Notes: generated by a model not told the origin, from the letters alone. 50,431 nt of DNA from Corynebacterium otitidis ATCC 51513 (GCF_000296405.1 NZ_JH815195.1:367071-417501); one strand, 5' to 3'; counted from the first letter of the stretch, positions 22,319 to 30,996 are shown. Made by a program: numbers and translations.

Positions 22319-22455
22319 CAGATCGAACGGCCGGGGCAGGTCGGAGCGCCCCGGCCGGGAGATCAAACGGGAAACACAGTGTGTGCGTCCTCACAGGGGT
22401 CGTGCCGGGGTGCGGGTTGCCGAGCCGTGTCGGCGACCCGCACCCCCTTTTCGCG
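22319..22455 (+). ncRNA. Structured leader with terminator hairpin: candidate attenuator or small RNA
   Basis: The first hairpin pairs CGGCCGGGGC (22328-22337) with GCCCCGGCCG (22348-22357), with an outer GATC/GATC pairing at 22321-22324 and 22361-22364. The second is a 16-base-pair stem, 22407-22422 with 22431-22446 (one G-U pair), followed by C and TTTT: an intrinsic terminator. CCCCGGC at 22349-22355 can instead pair with GCCGGGG at 22404-22410, which includes the first bases of the terminator stem, so the two folds could exclude each other. It matches no riboswitch class I can recall. It could also be a free-standing RNA of about 135 bases. Confidence 0.55.
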
Positions 22456-22482
22456 TGTGGGGCCGGGCCTATGGTGGGCCGT

Positions 22483-25032
22483 ATGACTTCCACGGCCCCA
22501 GAGCGTTCCCCCGAGCCGGGCCTCATCCGCGCCCGGGACGCGCACCTGCACAACCTCAAGCACGTCGACGTCGACCTGCCCCGCGGCCGGCTCGTCGCCG
22601 TGACCGGGGTCTCCGGCTCGGGGAAGTCCTCGCTCGCGTTCGGCACGCTGCACGGGGAGGCGCAGCGCCGCTACCTCGAGTCCGTCGCGCCGTTCGCCCG
22701 CCGCCTCATCGCCGGCGCCGTCGACCCCAAGGTCGGCAGCGTCGAAGGCCTGCCGCCCTCGGTGGCGCTGGAGCAGTCGAGAAGCGGCGGCTCGGCGCGC
22801 TCCACGGTGGGCACGTTCTCCACCCTGTCGAACGCCGTGCGCCTCTTATATTCGCGCTGCGGCGACTACGAGCCCGGCGTCCGGGAGCGCAACGGCGGGC
22901 GCCTCGACTCGGACTCCTTCTCCCCGAACACCGCGGTGGGCATGTGCCCCGACTGCCAGGGAACCGGCGTGGTGCACACCCCCGTCGAGGAGACGATGGT
23001 GCCCGACCCGGACCTCTCCATCGAGGAGGGCGCGATCCAGGCGTGGCCGGGCGCCTGGGCGGGCAAGAACTTCCACGACATCCTCGAGGCCCTCGGCGTG
23101 CCGATGACCACCCCGTGGCGCGAGCTGCCCCAAGAGCAGCGCGACTGGATCCTTTTTACCGACGAGCGGCCCGTCGTCGAGATCAAGCCCATCCGCGGCG
23201 CCGACCAGGTGCAGCGCACCTACAAGGGCACGTGGAAGTCGGTGGCGAACTACCTCACCGACACCCTCAAGGAGACCGAGTCGGACTCCCTCCACCGCCG
23301 AGTCCTGAGCTACATGCGCCACGAGACGTGCCGCACCTGCGGCGGGCGCCGGCTCGTCAAGGACGCGCTCAAGGTCACCTACCTCGGCTACCGCATCGAC
23401 GAGCTCGGGGCGCTGAGCCTCGCGGAGCTCTCCCGGGTGCTCTCCGAGCGGGAGGACGCCGTCGTCAACGACGACGGGGACTCCGCCGCCGAGGAGGCCG
23501 AGCGCCTCCTGCTCTCCCAGCTCACCCCGACGCTCGGCACCGTCATGGAGCTCGGCATCGGGCACTTGAGCCTCGACCGGGCCGCCTCGACGCTGTCCGC
23601 CGGGGAGCTGCAGCGCCTCCGGCTCGCCTCCCAGCTCAAGTCCGGGCTCTTCGGCGTCGCCTACGTCCTCGACGAGCCGTCCGCCGGGCTCCACCCCGAG
23701 GAGCGCGCCGCCGTCGCCAGGCTCATGCGCCGCTTCCTCGACGAGGGCAACTCCGTGCTCTTGGTCGAGCACGACATGGAGCTCGTCCGCGGCGCCGACT
23801 GGGTCGTCGACGTCGGGCCCCGCGCCGGGGAGCGCGGCGGCGAGGTCCTCTACTCCGGGGAGATCGGCCCCTTCGTCGAGTGGGGCAAGGACCCCGACTG
23901 CCCCTCCCCCACCGCCAGGCGCCTCGCCGCCGAAGCCCCCGCCCTCGCCGATACCCCCCGCGAGCCGAGCGGCCGGCTCCGCCTCGGCGGGATCACGGCC
24001 CGCAGCATCGACGGCCTCGACCTCGATCTCGGGCTCGGCCAGTTCACCGCCGTGACCGGCGTGTCCGGCTCCGGCAAGTCGACGCTCGTGAGCCGCGTTG
24101 TGCCCGAGGCGCTCTCCGAGATCCGCGTCGCCACCAAGGGCAGCGCCGCCGCCCAGGAGTCCGCCGAGCGCTCCGACCTCGCCCCCGGCGAGGAGAACCC
24201 CGCATCCCGTATCGAAATCGGCGAGATCAGCGGCCAGGACGCCGTCGACCGGCTCGTGCAGATCACCCAGAAGCCCATCGGGCGCACGCCCCGCTCGACG
24301 CTCGCGACGTACACCGGCCTGTGGGACCGGGTGCGCCGCCTCTTCGCCGACACCGACGAGGCGAAAAGGCGCGGCTGGACGGTGACGCGGTTCTCCTACA
24401 ACACCAACCAGGGCCGCTGCCCGAAGTGCCACGGGCAGGGCAAGATTGAGGTCGAGCTCGTCTTCCTGCCCGGCAGCTATACCACGTGCCCCGAGTGCGG
24501 CGGCGCCCGCTTCAACGACGAGGTCTTAGAGGTCGAGTGGAACGGCCGCACCGTCGCCGACATCCTCGCGCTCACCGTCGACGACGCGCTCGAGGCGTTT
24601 CGCGGCGACAAGAAGGCCAGCGCCACGCTCGAGGCGCTCCACGCGGTGGGACTCGGCTACCTGAGGCTCGGGCAGGGCGCCCCGGAGCTCTCCGGCGGGG
24701 AGGCGCAGCGCATCAAGCTCGCCACCGAGCTGCAGCGCGCCCGCCAGGCGCGCCGGGCGCACACGCTCTACGTGCTCGACGAGCCGACGACGGGGCTGCA
24801 CCCGGCGGACACGGCGCTGCTCGTCGCGGAGCTCAACCGGCTCGTCGACGCGGGCAATACCGTCGTCGCCGTGGAGCACGACCCCTCGGTCGTCGCGCAG
24901 GCCGACCGCGTCGTGGAGCTCGGGCCGGGCGCGGGCTCCGAGGGCGGCCGGATCGTCGCCGACGACACCCCGGCGGGCCTCAGCGCGAAGGACACGCCGA
25001 CGGGCCGGGTGCTCGCCCGGCTCGCCGGCTAG
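22483..25032 (+). CDS. UvrA-like ABC ATPase lacking the UvrB-binding domain
   Basis: Protein of 849 residues with two ABC ATPase modules. Walker A motifs GVSGSGKSSL (residues ~43-52) and GVSGSGKSTL, signatures LSAGELQRLRLA and LSGGEAQRIKLA, Walker B VLDEPSAGLHP and VLDEPTTGLHP, and zinc-binding CPDCQGTG, CRTCGG, and CPKCHGQG with CPECGG. Compared with UvrA (about 950 residues) the stretch between the first Walker A and CPDC is short, so the UvrB-binding region is missing, as in UvrA2/DrrC-type proteins linked to DNA-drug resistance. ATG 22471 is an alternative start. It follows a leader with a terminator. Its stop codon lies in the duplicated target of an IS481 element. Confidence 0.88.
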   Translation: MTSTAPERSPEPGLIRARDAHLHNLKHVDVDLPRGRLVAVTGVSGSGKSSLAFGTLHGEAQRRYLESVAPFARRLIAGAVDPKVGSVEGLPPSVALEQSRSGGSARSTVGTFSTLSNAVRLLYSRCGDYEPGVRERNGGRLDSDSFSPNTAVGMCPDCQGTGVVHTPVEETMVPDPDLSIEEGAIQAWPGAWAGKNFHDILEALGVPMTTPWRELPQEQRDWILFTDERPVVEIKPIRGADQVQRTYKGTWKSVANYLTDTLKETESDSLHRRVLSYMRHETCRTCGGRRLVKDALKVTYLGYRIDELGALSLAELSRVLSEREDAVVNDDGDSAAEEAERLLLSQLTPTLGTVMELGIGHLSLDRAASTLSAGELQRLRLASQLKSGLFGVAYVLDEPSAGLHPEERAAVARLMRRFLDEGNSVLLVEHDMELVRGADWVVDVGPRAGERGGEVLYSGEIGPFVEWGKDPDCPSPTARRLAAEAPALADTPREPSGRLRLGGITARSIDGLDLDLGLGQFTAVTGVSGSGKSTLVSRVVPEALSEIRVATKGSAAAQESAERSDLAPGEENPASRIEIGEISGQDAVDRLVQITQKPIGRTPRSTLATYTGLWDRVRRLFADTDEAKRRGWTVTRFSYNTNQGRCPKCHGQGKIEVELVFLPGSYTTCPECGGARFNDEVLEVEWNGRTVADILALTVDDALEAFRGDKKASATLEALHAVGLGYLRLGQGAPELSGGEAQRIKLATELQRARQARRAHTLYVLDEPTTGLHPADTALLVAELNRLVDAGNTVVAVEHDPSVVAQADRVVELGPGAGSEGGRIVADDTPAGLSAKDTPTGRVLARLAG

Positions 25033-25033
25033 G
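25028..25033. repeat. Target site duplication, left copy
   Basis: GCTAGG directly precedes the left end of the insertion sequence and is repeated at 26149-26154. It includes the TAG stop of the UvrA-like gene and fits the NCTAGN target preference known for IS481. Confidence 0.85.
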
Positions 25034-26148
25034 TGTACTGCCCGGGATCGTTGATGACACGAGCCCGGGGGTAGTGACACGAAAGGAAGACCTCCGGTAA
25101 CCGTGGTGGGTGCAAGCAAAATACCCCGCTACGGAACCAGGAGGCCTTCCAGTGACCCACCGTAACGCAACCCTGACCCCTACCGGGCGAGCCGATCTGG
25201 TCTCCCTGGTCGTCAACGAGCACTACTCGCTGCGTCGCGCAGCAGAGCGCTGCAACGTCTCCGCCACGACCGCGCACCGGTGGGTGAAGCGCTACCGCAA
25301 CGGCGAAGGCTTCGACGATCGTTCCAGCAGGCCGCATAGCTGCCCGCACCAGCTCACCGACGAGCAGGAACAGCAGATTGTGGCCATCCGCCGGGACAAG
25401 AAGTGGGGCCCGCACCGCATCGCCCCGACCGTTGGGGTGGCCCGCTCCACCGTCGAGCGGGTCTTGCACCGTCATGGCATGCCGCCACTGGCATGCATCG
25501 ACCAGGCCACCGGGAAACCTTTGCGCAAGCCTCGTCCGAAGCGCTACGAGAAGAAACGCCCCGGCGAGTTGGTGCATGTCGACATCAAGAAACTAGGCAA
25601 AATCCCTGAGGGCGGCGGGTGGCGGGCCCACGGGCGTGGCTCTGATCAGGACCGGGCCGCTCGCCGGGCGTCGGATGCCCAGGCCCGGGCTGGCGGCAAA
25701 CCGGGGCGCGGCTATCGGTACGTGCACCACGCACTCGATGACCACTCGCGGGTGGTCTACTCCGAGATCTTGGACGATGAGCGCGGTGAGACCGCAGCGG
25801 GGTTTTGGCGGCGCGCAAAAAGCTACTTCGCCACCCTTGGTGTGCAGGTCACGGCGGTGATGACCGATAACGGGCCGTGTTACTACTCGAAGGTGTTCAA
25901 CCAAGCGTTGGGCAAGGGCGTCAAGCACCGCTACACGAAGCCCTACCGTCCGCAGACCAATGGGAAGGTGGAGCGCTTCAACCGCACGCTGATGCAGGAG
26001 TGGGCCTACGCGAGGGAGTACGACAGCGATGCGGCGCGTGCGGCGACGTATCAGGAGTTCATCGACGACTACAATTGCCGCCGCACCCACACGAGTCTTG
26101 GGGGTAAAACCCCCATGTCCCGTGTGACCAACCAACCAGGGCAGTACA
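25034..26148 (+). mobile_element. IS481-family insertion sequence, complete
   Basis: An element of 1,115 bases with imperfect terminal inverted repeats of about 25 bases, the outermost ten identical (TGTACTGCCC at 25034 inward, and its complement ending at 26148). It is flanked by six-base direct repeats GCTAGG and holds one intact transposase gene on the plus strand. Its base composition is less extreme than that of its neighbours. Intact ends, gene and duplication suggest a recent insertion. Confidence 0.93.
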
Positions 26149-26153
26149 GCTAG
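25152..26153 (+). CDS. IS481-family transposase
   Basis: Protein of 333 residues from GTG 25152, seven bases after AGGAGG. An N-terminal helix-turn-helix (SLRRAAERCNVSATTAHRWVKR) is followed by a second DNA-binding region and an rve-type catalytic domain with D144 (HVDIKK), D239 (MTDNG) and E274 (GKVERFNRT), the D-D-35-E spacing. The C-terminal YNCRRTHTSLGGKTP is typical of the family. The frame runs through the right inverted repeat, and its TAG stop (26151-26153) belongs to the target duplication, not to the element. Confidence 0.95.
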   Translation: MTHRNATLTPTGRADLVSLVVNEHYSLRRAAERCNVSATTAHRWVKRYRNGEGFDDRSSRPHSCPHQLTDEQEQQIVAIRRDKKWGPHRIAPTVGVARSTVERVLHRHGMPPLACIDQATGKPLRKPRPKRYEKKRPGELVHVDIKKLGKIPEGGGWRAHGRGSDQDRAARRASDAQARAGGKPGRGYRYVHHALDDHSRVVYSEILDDERGETAAGFWRRAKSYFATLGVQVTAVMTDNGPCYYSKVFNQALGKGVKHRYTKPYRPQTNGKVERFNRTLMQEWAYAREYDSDAARAATYQEFIDDYNCRRTHTSLGGKTPMSRVTNQPGQYS

Positions 26154-26154
26154 G
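26149..26154. repeat. Target site duplication, right copy
   Basis: GCTAGG, identical to 25028-25033. It provides the stop codon of the transposase. Confidence 0.85.
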
Positions 26155-26201
26155 ACCCGGCCTTCGGGCCACGCCCACCGGCGAGGGGCCCGGGGCGGTT
26201 G

Positions 26202-27404
26202 TTAGACCCGCTCGATGCCGATGGCGACGCCCTGGCCGACGCCGACGCACAGCGTCGCGACGCCGCGGTTGAGGTTGCCCTGCTCGAGGCGGTTGAGCAG
26301 CGTGATGGTGATGCGCGAGCCGGAGGAACCCAGCGGGTGGCCGAGCGCGATCGCCCCGCCCCAGGCGTTGACGATCTCCGGGTCGAGGTGGAGGTCGCGC
26401 ACCGAGGCCACCGACTGCGTGGCGAACGCCTCGTTGATCTCCACGGCGTCGAGGTCGTCGACGCCCCAGCCGGTCTTCTTAAAGAGCTTCTCGGTGGCGG
26501 GCACGGGGCCGAGCCCCATGACCTCGGGCTTGACGCCGGCGTTCGCGCCGCCGACGATGCGGGCGCGCGCCTTGAGGTTGTACTTCTCCACGGCCGCCTC
26601 GGAGGCGACGATGATCGCCGAGGCGCCGTCGTTGAGCGCCGAGGAGTTACCCGCGGTGACCACGCCGTCCTTCTTTACGACCGGGCGGAGCTTCGCGAGC
26701 ACCTCGGGCGTGGTGTTGGGGCGCGGGCCCTCGTCGGTGTCGACGATCGTGACGTTGCCCTTGCGGTCCTTGACCTCGACGGGCACGATCTCGGGCTCGA
26801 AGCGGCCCGCCTCGATCGCGGCCTTGGCGCGCATCTGGGAGTTATAGGCGAATTCGTCGGCGGTCTCCCGGTCGATGCCCTTGACCTCGGCGACCTCCTC
26901 GGCCGTCTCGGGCATGGAGAACGTCGTCTTCTCCTGGGCCTTAAAGATCGGGTTGACGAAGCGCCAGCCGATCGAGGTGTCGAAGATCTGCCCGGGCTTC
27001 GCGAACGGCTTCGCGGGCTTCTCGAGGACCCACGGACCCCGCGACATGGACTCCACGCCGCCGGCGACGACGAGGTCGGCCTCCCCGGCCTTGACGAGCG
27101 CGGCGGCGGTGTTTATCGCCGTCATGCCCGAGGCGCACAGCCGATTGACGGTGAAGCCGGGCACGTGCTCGGGGTAGCCGTTGAGCAGCCACGCCATGCG
27201 CGCGACGTTGCGGTTGTCCTCGCCCGCGCCGTTCGCGTTGCCGAGGATCACCTCGTCGACGTCGCCCGGGTCGATGCCCGCGTCCTCGACGACGCTGCGG
27301 ATCGCCAGCGCCGCGAGGTCGTCGGGCCGCACCGAGGAAATCGCGCCGCCGTAGCGGCCCACCGGCGTGCGCTTCCCGGAGACGAGCAGGGCGTTCGAGG
27401 TCAT
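26202..27404 (-). CDS. Acetyl-CoA C-acyltransferase (thiolase)
   Basis: Protein of 400 residues. The nucleophile is Cys90 in NRLCASGM; EINEAFA, GGAIALGHPLGSSG (catalytic His) and CVGVGQG with the acid/base Cys386 complete the thiolase site. Length fits the FadA/PcaF branch; GNANGAGEDNRNVAR and the overall sequence recall beta-ketoadipyl-CoA thiolases, but no pathway neighbours are present to decide between fatty-acid, aromatic or acetoacetyl-CoA metabolism. The ATG lies ten bases after AGGAG. A GTATG/CATAC inverted repeat at 27434-27451 in front of the gene could be an operator. It is convergent with the IS element. Confidence 0.92.
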   Translation of the reverse strand: MTSNALLVSGKRTPVGRYGGAISSVRPDDLAALAIRSVVEDAGIDPGDVDEVILGNANGAGEDNRNVARMAWLLNGYPEHVPGFTVNRLCASGMTAINTAAALVKAGEADLVVAGGVESMSRGPWVLEKPAKPFAKPGQIFDTSIGWRFVNPIFKAQEKTTFSMPETAEEVAEVKGIDRETADEFAYNSQMRAKAAIEAGRFEPEIVPVEVKDRKGNVTIVDTDEGPRPNTTPEVLAKLRPVVKKDGVVTAGNSSALNDGASAIIVASEAAVEKYNLKARARIVGGANAGVKPEVMGLGPVPATEKLFKKTGWGVDDLDAVEINEAFATQSVASVRDLHLDPEIVNAWGGAIALGHPLGSSGSRITITLLNRLEQGNLNRGVATLCVGVGQGVAIGIERV

Positions 27405-27474
27405 CGTCTATCAACTCCTGACATCACGGATTCGTATGTGCCACATCATACAGGCCGCGATCGGTGAACTCGGG

Positions 27475-27513
27475 CGCGCCTAAGGGCGCCCCGGGGCGGC
27501 GCCCTTAGGCGCG
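27475..27513 (-). terminator. Terminator overlapping the stop codon of the Nei-type gene
   Basis: CGCGCCTAAGGGCGCC at 27475-27490 pairs perfectly over 16 bases with 27498-27513, with a seven-base loop. The right arm contains the TAA stop of the glycosylase gene. No T-tract follows, so it may act as a stabiliser or pause element instead. Confidence 0.6.
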
Positions 27514-28368
27514 ATAAGCGTGGGCGCGGGCCTTGCGGCGGCGCCTCTTCTGGCAGCCGGGGCACCAGAAGAGATTGCGGCCCTCGACGGTTTCGCGGCT
27601 GATGCGGGAGCCGCACACGTAGCACGCCTGGCCCGCCCGCCGGTAGACGTAGACCCCCCCGCCGTGGGCGTCGACCCGCGGCTCGCGGCCCATCGCCTCC
27701 GGGGTGTGCTCGGGCTCGACCGTGTCGATCTGCCCGTGGTCGAGAGCGACGTGCATGAGGAAGACGAGGTCCTCCCACATCGCGTCGAGCTCCGCGTCGG
27801 TGAGCGTGTTGCCCGGCTGGGCGGGGTGGATGTGGCGCCGGAAGAGCACCTCGGCGCGGAAGATATTGCCCACCCCGGCGAAGAGGTCCTGGCGCAGCAA
27901 GAGCGATCCGATCGCCTTCTTCGAGCGCGACACCGTCTTCAAGGCCCGCCCGGCCGCCTCCTCGTTGCGCTCTTTCTCCCCCAGCGGGTCCGCGCCCTGC
28001 TTCTTCAAGGCCTCGGCGGCGTCCTCCTCGGTGCACAGCCGGCACCACTGCGGCCCGTGCAGGTCCGCGGCCGTTATCCCGTCGGTGAGCCTCAGGCGCA
28101 CCTTGCCCACCGGCTCGGCGAGCGGGTGGATGTCGAACTTCCCGATGAGCCCCAGGTGGATCCACACGACCCGCTCCGGGCGGCCGGTGTCGAACGTGAG
28201 GAACAGGTGCTTGCCCACCGCGTCCGCCGACTCGAGGGGCAGCCCGTCGATGAGCGCCGCGGAGCTCGAAAACCGCCCCTGGGGGGAGCTCGCCTTAAGT
28301 GCGCGCCCCTTCGGGAACGCGCGGCGCAGGTCGCGGGCGAGGCCGTGGATAACGTGTCCTTCGGGCAT
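27505..28368 (-). CDS. Fpg/Nei family DNA glycosylase-AP lyase
   Basis: Protein of 287 residues. I start it at ATG 28368, giving MPEGH, because the catalytic Pro2 and Glu3 must be N-terminal; the frame is open for three more codons to 28377. Lys53 in VGKHLF is the usual beta-hairpin lysine, DLFAGVGNIFRAE is the helix-two-turn-helix, and the C-terminal zinc finger is CYVCG...CPGC. The MPEGHVIH start is of the endonuclease VIII (Nei) kind, so oxidised pyrimidines are the likely substrates. The 3' end is inside a long hairpin. It is divergent from the DUF1846 gene. Confidence 0.9.
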   Translation of the reverse strand: MPEGHVIHGLARDLRRAFPKGRALKASSPQGRFSSSAALIDGLPLESADAVGKHLFLTFDTGRPERVVWIHLGLIGKFDIHPLAEPVGKVRLRLTDGITAADLHGPQWCRLCTEEDAAEALKKQGADPLGEKERNEEAAGRALKTVSRSKKAIGSLLLRQDLFAGVGNIFRAEVLFRRHIHPAQPGNTLTDAELDAMWEDLVFLMHVALDHGQIDTVEPEHTPEAMGREPRVDAHGGGVYVYRRAGQACYVCGSRISRETVEGRNLFWCPGCQKRRRRKARAHAYRA

Positions 28369-28517
28369 AACCCCCAAGCTTAAGCAAGCGCTAAACTGTT
28401 CCAGGCGCCCACCGGGACGAGGCCTTCACGGGGCTGGGCAACGACACCAGCCGCCGGGCCGCGGCCGGCGCGAGTGGCGCCGAGGTACCTATCCGCGCAA
28501 CCCGGGAGTGTAAACCG

Positions 28518-30011
28518 TTGCCCAACCTCGGCTTTGACCGCAGCCGCTACATCCGCCTCCAGTCGGAACACATCAAGAAGCGCCGGGAGGAGCTCGGCGG
28601 GAAGCTCTACCTCGAGATGGGCGGGAAGCTCTTCGACGACATGCACGCCTCGCGGGTGCTGCCCGGCTTCACCCCCGACAACAAGATCACCATGCTCGAG
28701 GAGCTCAAGGGCGACATCGAGATCCTCGTGTGCGTCAACGCGAAGGACCTGCAGCGCCAGAAGGTCCGCGCCGACTTAAACATCCCGTACGAGGAGGACG
28801 TGCTCCGCCTCGTCGACGTGTTCCGCGACCGCGGCTTCCTCGTCAACAACGTCGTCATCACCCAGTACGAGGACGACAACGCGCTGGCCACCGACTTCAT
28901 CCAGCGGCTCGGCAACCTTGGGCTCAACCCCGTGCGCCACCGCGTCATCCCCGGCTACCCCACCAACACCGACCTCATCCTCAGCGAGGACGGCTTCGGG
29001 CGCAACGAGTACGTCGAGACCTCCCGCGACCTCGTCGTCGTCACCGCGCCGGGGCCAGGCTCGGGGAAGCTCGCGACGTGTTTGAGCCAGATCTACCACG
29101 ACTATCGGCGCGGCCTGGACTCCGGCTACGCGAAGTTCGAGACGTTCCCCATCTGGAACCTCTCGCTCGAGCACCCGGTTAACCTCGCCTACGAGGCGGC
29201 CACGGCGGACCTCGACGACATCAACATCATCGACCCGTTCCACCTCGCGGCCTACGGCAAGCAGGTCACGAGCTACAACCGCGACGTCGAGGTCTTCCCG
29301 CTTTTGAAGTCCATGCTCGAGCGGCTGCGCGGACACTCCCCCTACCAGTCGCCCACCGACATGGGGGTGAACATGGCGGGCTACTGCATCAGCGACGACG
29401 AGGCGTGCCGGGAGGCGGCCCGCAACGAGATCATCCGCCGCTACTACAAGGCCCGCGTCACAGAGACGATCGAGGGCCGTGACCCGCTCGAGTCCGACCG
29501 CATCGCGATGGTCATGAGCAAGGCCGGCTGCCACGCGCGCGATCGCGTCGTCGTCAAGCCCGCCCTCGAGGTCGAGGCCGCCACCGGGGAGCCGGCTTCC
29601 GCGATCGAGCTGCCCGACGGGCACGTCGTCACCGGCAAGACCTCGGAGCTGCTCGGCTGCTCCTCGGCGATGCTGCTCAACGCGCTGAAGTACCTCGCCG
29701 GCATCGACGACGAGGTGCGGCTGCTCTCCCCGGACTCCATCGAGCCGATCCAGACGCTCAAGACCGAGCACCTCGGCTCGCGCAACCCGAGGCTCCACAC
29801 CGACGAGGTGCTCATCGCCCTGTCGGTCTCGGCCGCCCGGGACGAGGCGGCGCGCCGCGCGCTCGCGGAGCTGAAGAACCTCTCGGGGTGCGACTGCCAC
29901 ACCACGACGATCCTCGGCAACGTCGACGAGTCAATCTTCCGAAACCTCGGGGTGCTCGTGACCTCCGAGTCGAAGTTCCAGCGCAAGACCCTCTACCGCA
30001 AGCGCAGGTAG
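28518..30011 (+). CDS. DUF1846 family protein
   Basis: Protein of 497 residues, the usual length for DUF1846. Typical segments are [15 protein letters not shown] at the start, [18 protein letters not shown]-like [40 protein letters not shown] [14 protein letters not shown] and the ending [13 protein letters not shown]. The family has crystal structures, including one from C. diphtheriae as I recall, but no settled function; the GPGSGKLA segment resembles a nucleotide-binding loop. The start is a TTG at 28518 with GGGAG nine bases upstream; no better in-frame start exists nearby. Its TAG stop is part of the -10 hexamer of mhuD. Confidence 0.9.
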   Translation: MPNLGFDRSRYIRLQSEHIKKRREELGGKLYLEMGGKLFDDMHASRVLPGFTPDNKITMLEELKGDIEILVCVNAKDLQRQKVRADLNIPYEEDVLRLVDVFRDRGFLVNNVVITQYEDDNALATDFIQRLGNLGLNPVRHRVIPGYPTNTDLILSEDGFGRNEYVETSRDLVVVTAPGPGSGKLATCLSQIYHDYRRGLDSGYAKFETFPIWNLSLEHPVNLAYEAATADLDDINIIDPFHLAAYGKQVTSYNRDVEVFPLLKSMLERLRGHSPYQSPTDMGVNMAGYCISDDEACREAARNEIIRRYYKARVTETIEGRDPLESDRIAMVMSKAGCHARDRVVVKPALEVEAATGEPASAIELPDGHVVTGKTSELLGCSSAMLLNALKYLAGIDDEVRLLSPDSIEPIQTLKTEHLGSRNPRLHTDEVLIALSVSAARDEAARRALAELKNLSGCDCHTTTILGNVDESIFRNLGVLVTSESKFQRKTLYRKRR

Positions 30012-30014
30012 AAT
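30009..30014 (+). promoter_or_regulatory. -10 element of mhuD overlapping the DUF1846 stop codon
   Basis: TAGAAT seven bases before the mhuD ATG; the first three bases are the TAG stop of the preceding gene. No clear -35 hexamer was seen. Confidence 0.5.
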
Positions 30015-30021
30015 CGCGCCC

Positions 30022-30342
30022 ATGAGTGTCGTGAAGATCAACGCCCTGACCGTGCCCGCCGAGCGCCGCGACGTCCTCGAGGACCGCTTCGCCCACCGCA
30101 AGCACGCGGTCGACTCGGCCCCCGGCTTCGAGGGCTTCCAGCTCCTGCGCCCCACCGGCGACAACGAGGAGCGCTACTTCGTCGTCACCCAGTGGGCGAG
30201 CGAGGAGGACTTCGCGAACTGGCGCGACAACCGCGCCGCCGCGGCGCACGCCGGCCCCCACGGCGACAGCTCGGACGGCCCCGCCGCGACCGGCGCGGAG
30301 CTCCTGGAGTTCGAGGTCGTCCTCGACTCTCGCGAGGATTAG
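30022..30342 (+). CDS. mhuD: MhuD/IsdG-type heme oxygenase (ABM domain)
   Basis: Protein of 106 residues with a ferredoxin-like antibiotic-biosynthesis-monooxygenase fold. It closely follows the M. tuberculosis MhuD sequence as I recall it: VVKINA with Asn7, RFAHR, PGFEGFQLLRP, ERYFVVT, Trp67 (EDFANW), His76 (AAHAG) as heme ligand, and the end ATGAELLEFEVVLD. Asn, Trp and His are the residues needed for heme degradation in MhuD, which makes mycobilin and releases iron without CO. A role in using host or environmental heme is therefore likely. It lies ten bases after DUF1846 and ends before a strong hairpin. Confidence 0.9.
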   Translation: MSVVKINALTVPAERRDVLEDRFAHRKHAVDSAPGFEGFQLLRPTGDNEERYFVVTQWASEEDFANWRDNRAAAAHAGPHGDSSDGPAATGAELLEFEVVLDSRED

Positions 30343-30357
30343 CGCCAAAAACCGGGA

Positions 30358-30380
30358 GGCCGGCCCGATCGGGGCCGGCC
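30358..30380. terminator. Bidirectional terminator after mhuD
   Basis: GGCCGGCCC at 30358-30366 pairs with GGGCCGGCC at 30372-30380. On the minus strand it is followed by TCCCGGTTTTTGG, a T-tract that suits the convergent membrane protein gene. Confidence 0.7.
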
Positions 30381-30381
30381 G

Positions 30382-30996
30382 CTAGACCGCGGGGTTGCCG
30401 GTGATGCCCACTGGCGCGGCGAAGAACACCCAGAACATGGCGTGGGGCAGAAGCACCCAAAAAACGCCCATCCACGGCCGCCAGCGCACGAAGCGGCGCA
30501 GCTTGCGCAGCATCATCCACGCGCACGCCGCCACGCCGAGGGCGGGCAGCACGCAGCTGCCGATCGACCAGGCCAGCTCCCAGCCGCGGGAGCACAGCCA
30601 TGTCGCCGCGCCCGCCTCGCAGTAGGGCCCGCCCGCGATGCGGCCGGCCACCGCGATGAGCAGCGAGGCGAGCACCGACGCGATCGGAACGGCGATGAGC
30701 AGCCGGATCGCCTGCCTCGTCGAGCGCTCCCCCTCGCTGGCGATCTGCCCCGGGTCCGGCTGGTCGGCCAGCTCGTCGACGCTCCGCGGCTCGGGCGGCA
30801 GCAGGTTCGTCTGGTCCGCGTTCGAGCGCAGGTCGTTCTCCGGGTGCTCCCGGGAGGAGCGGTCTTCGTCCTCCCTACGGAAGCGCCACTGCTCGCGGCG
30901 CTTTTTCGCCTCCCGGGCGCGCGCAGAGAGGTCGAAGCGCCACTCGTTCCCGCCGCGCCCGGCGTCCCCTTCTGCGTCGTTGCGATCCGTGCTCAC
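30382..30996 (-). CDS. Membrane protein of unknown function
   Basis: Protein of 204 residues. The first ~95 residues are polar and highly charged, with an Arg/Glu-rich stretch (REAKKRREQWRFRREDEDR). About four membrane segments follow: AIRLLIAVPIASVLASLLIAV, LAWSIGSCVLPALGVAACAWM, and WMGVFWVLLPHAMFWVFFAA. Two cysteines (GPYCEAG and WLCSRG) lie in what may be an outside loop. I do not recognise a family with a known role. It is convergent with mhuD and separated from the short-chain dehydrogenase upstream by 45 bases. Confidence 0.75.
   Translation of the reverse strand: MSTDRNDAEGDAGRGGNEWRFDLSARAREAKKRREQWRFRREDEDRSSREHPENDLRSNADQTNLLPPEPRSVDELADQPDPGQIASEGERSTRQAIRLLIAVPIASVLASLLIAVAGRIAGGPYCEAGAATWLCSRGWELAWSIGSCVLPALGVAACAWMMLRKLRRFVRWRPWMGVFWVLLPHAMFWVFFAAPVGITGNPAV

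Noticed and set aside
22300..22482. An in-frame N-terminal extension of the UvrA-like protein from ATG 22300.
   Set aside because: It would start inside the -10/-35 region and be translated through two strong hairpins; the conserved protein begins near 22483.
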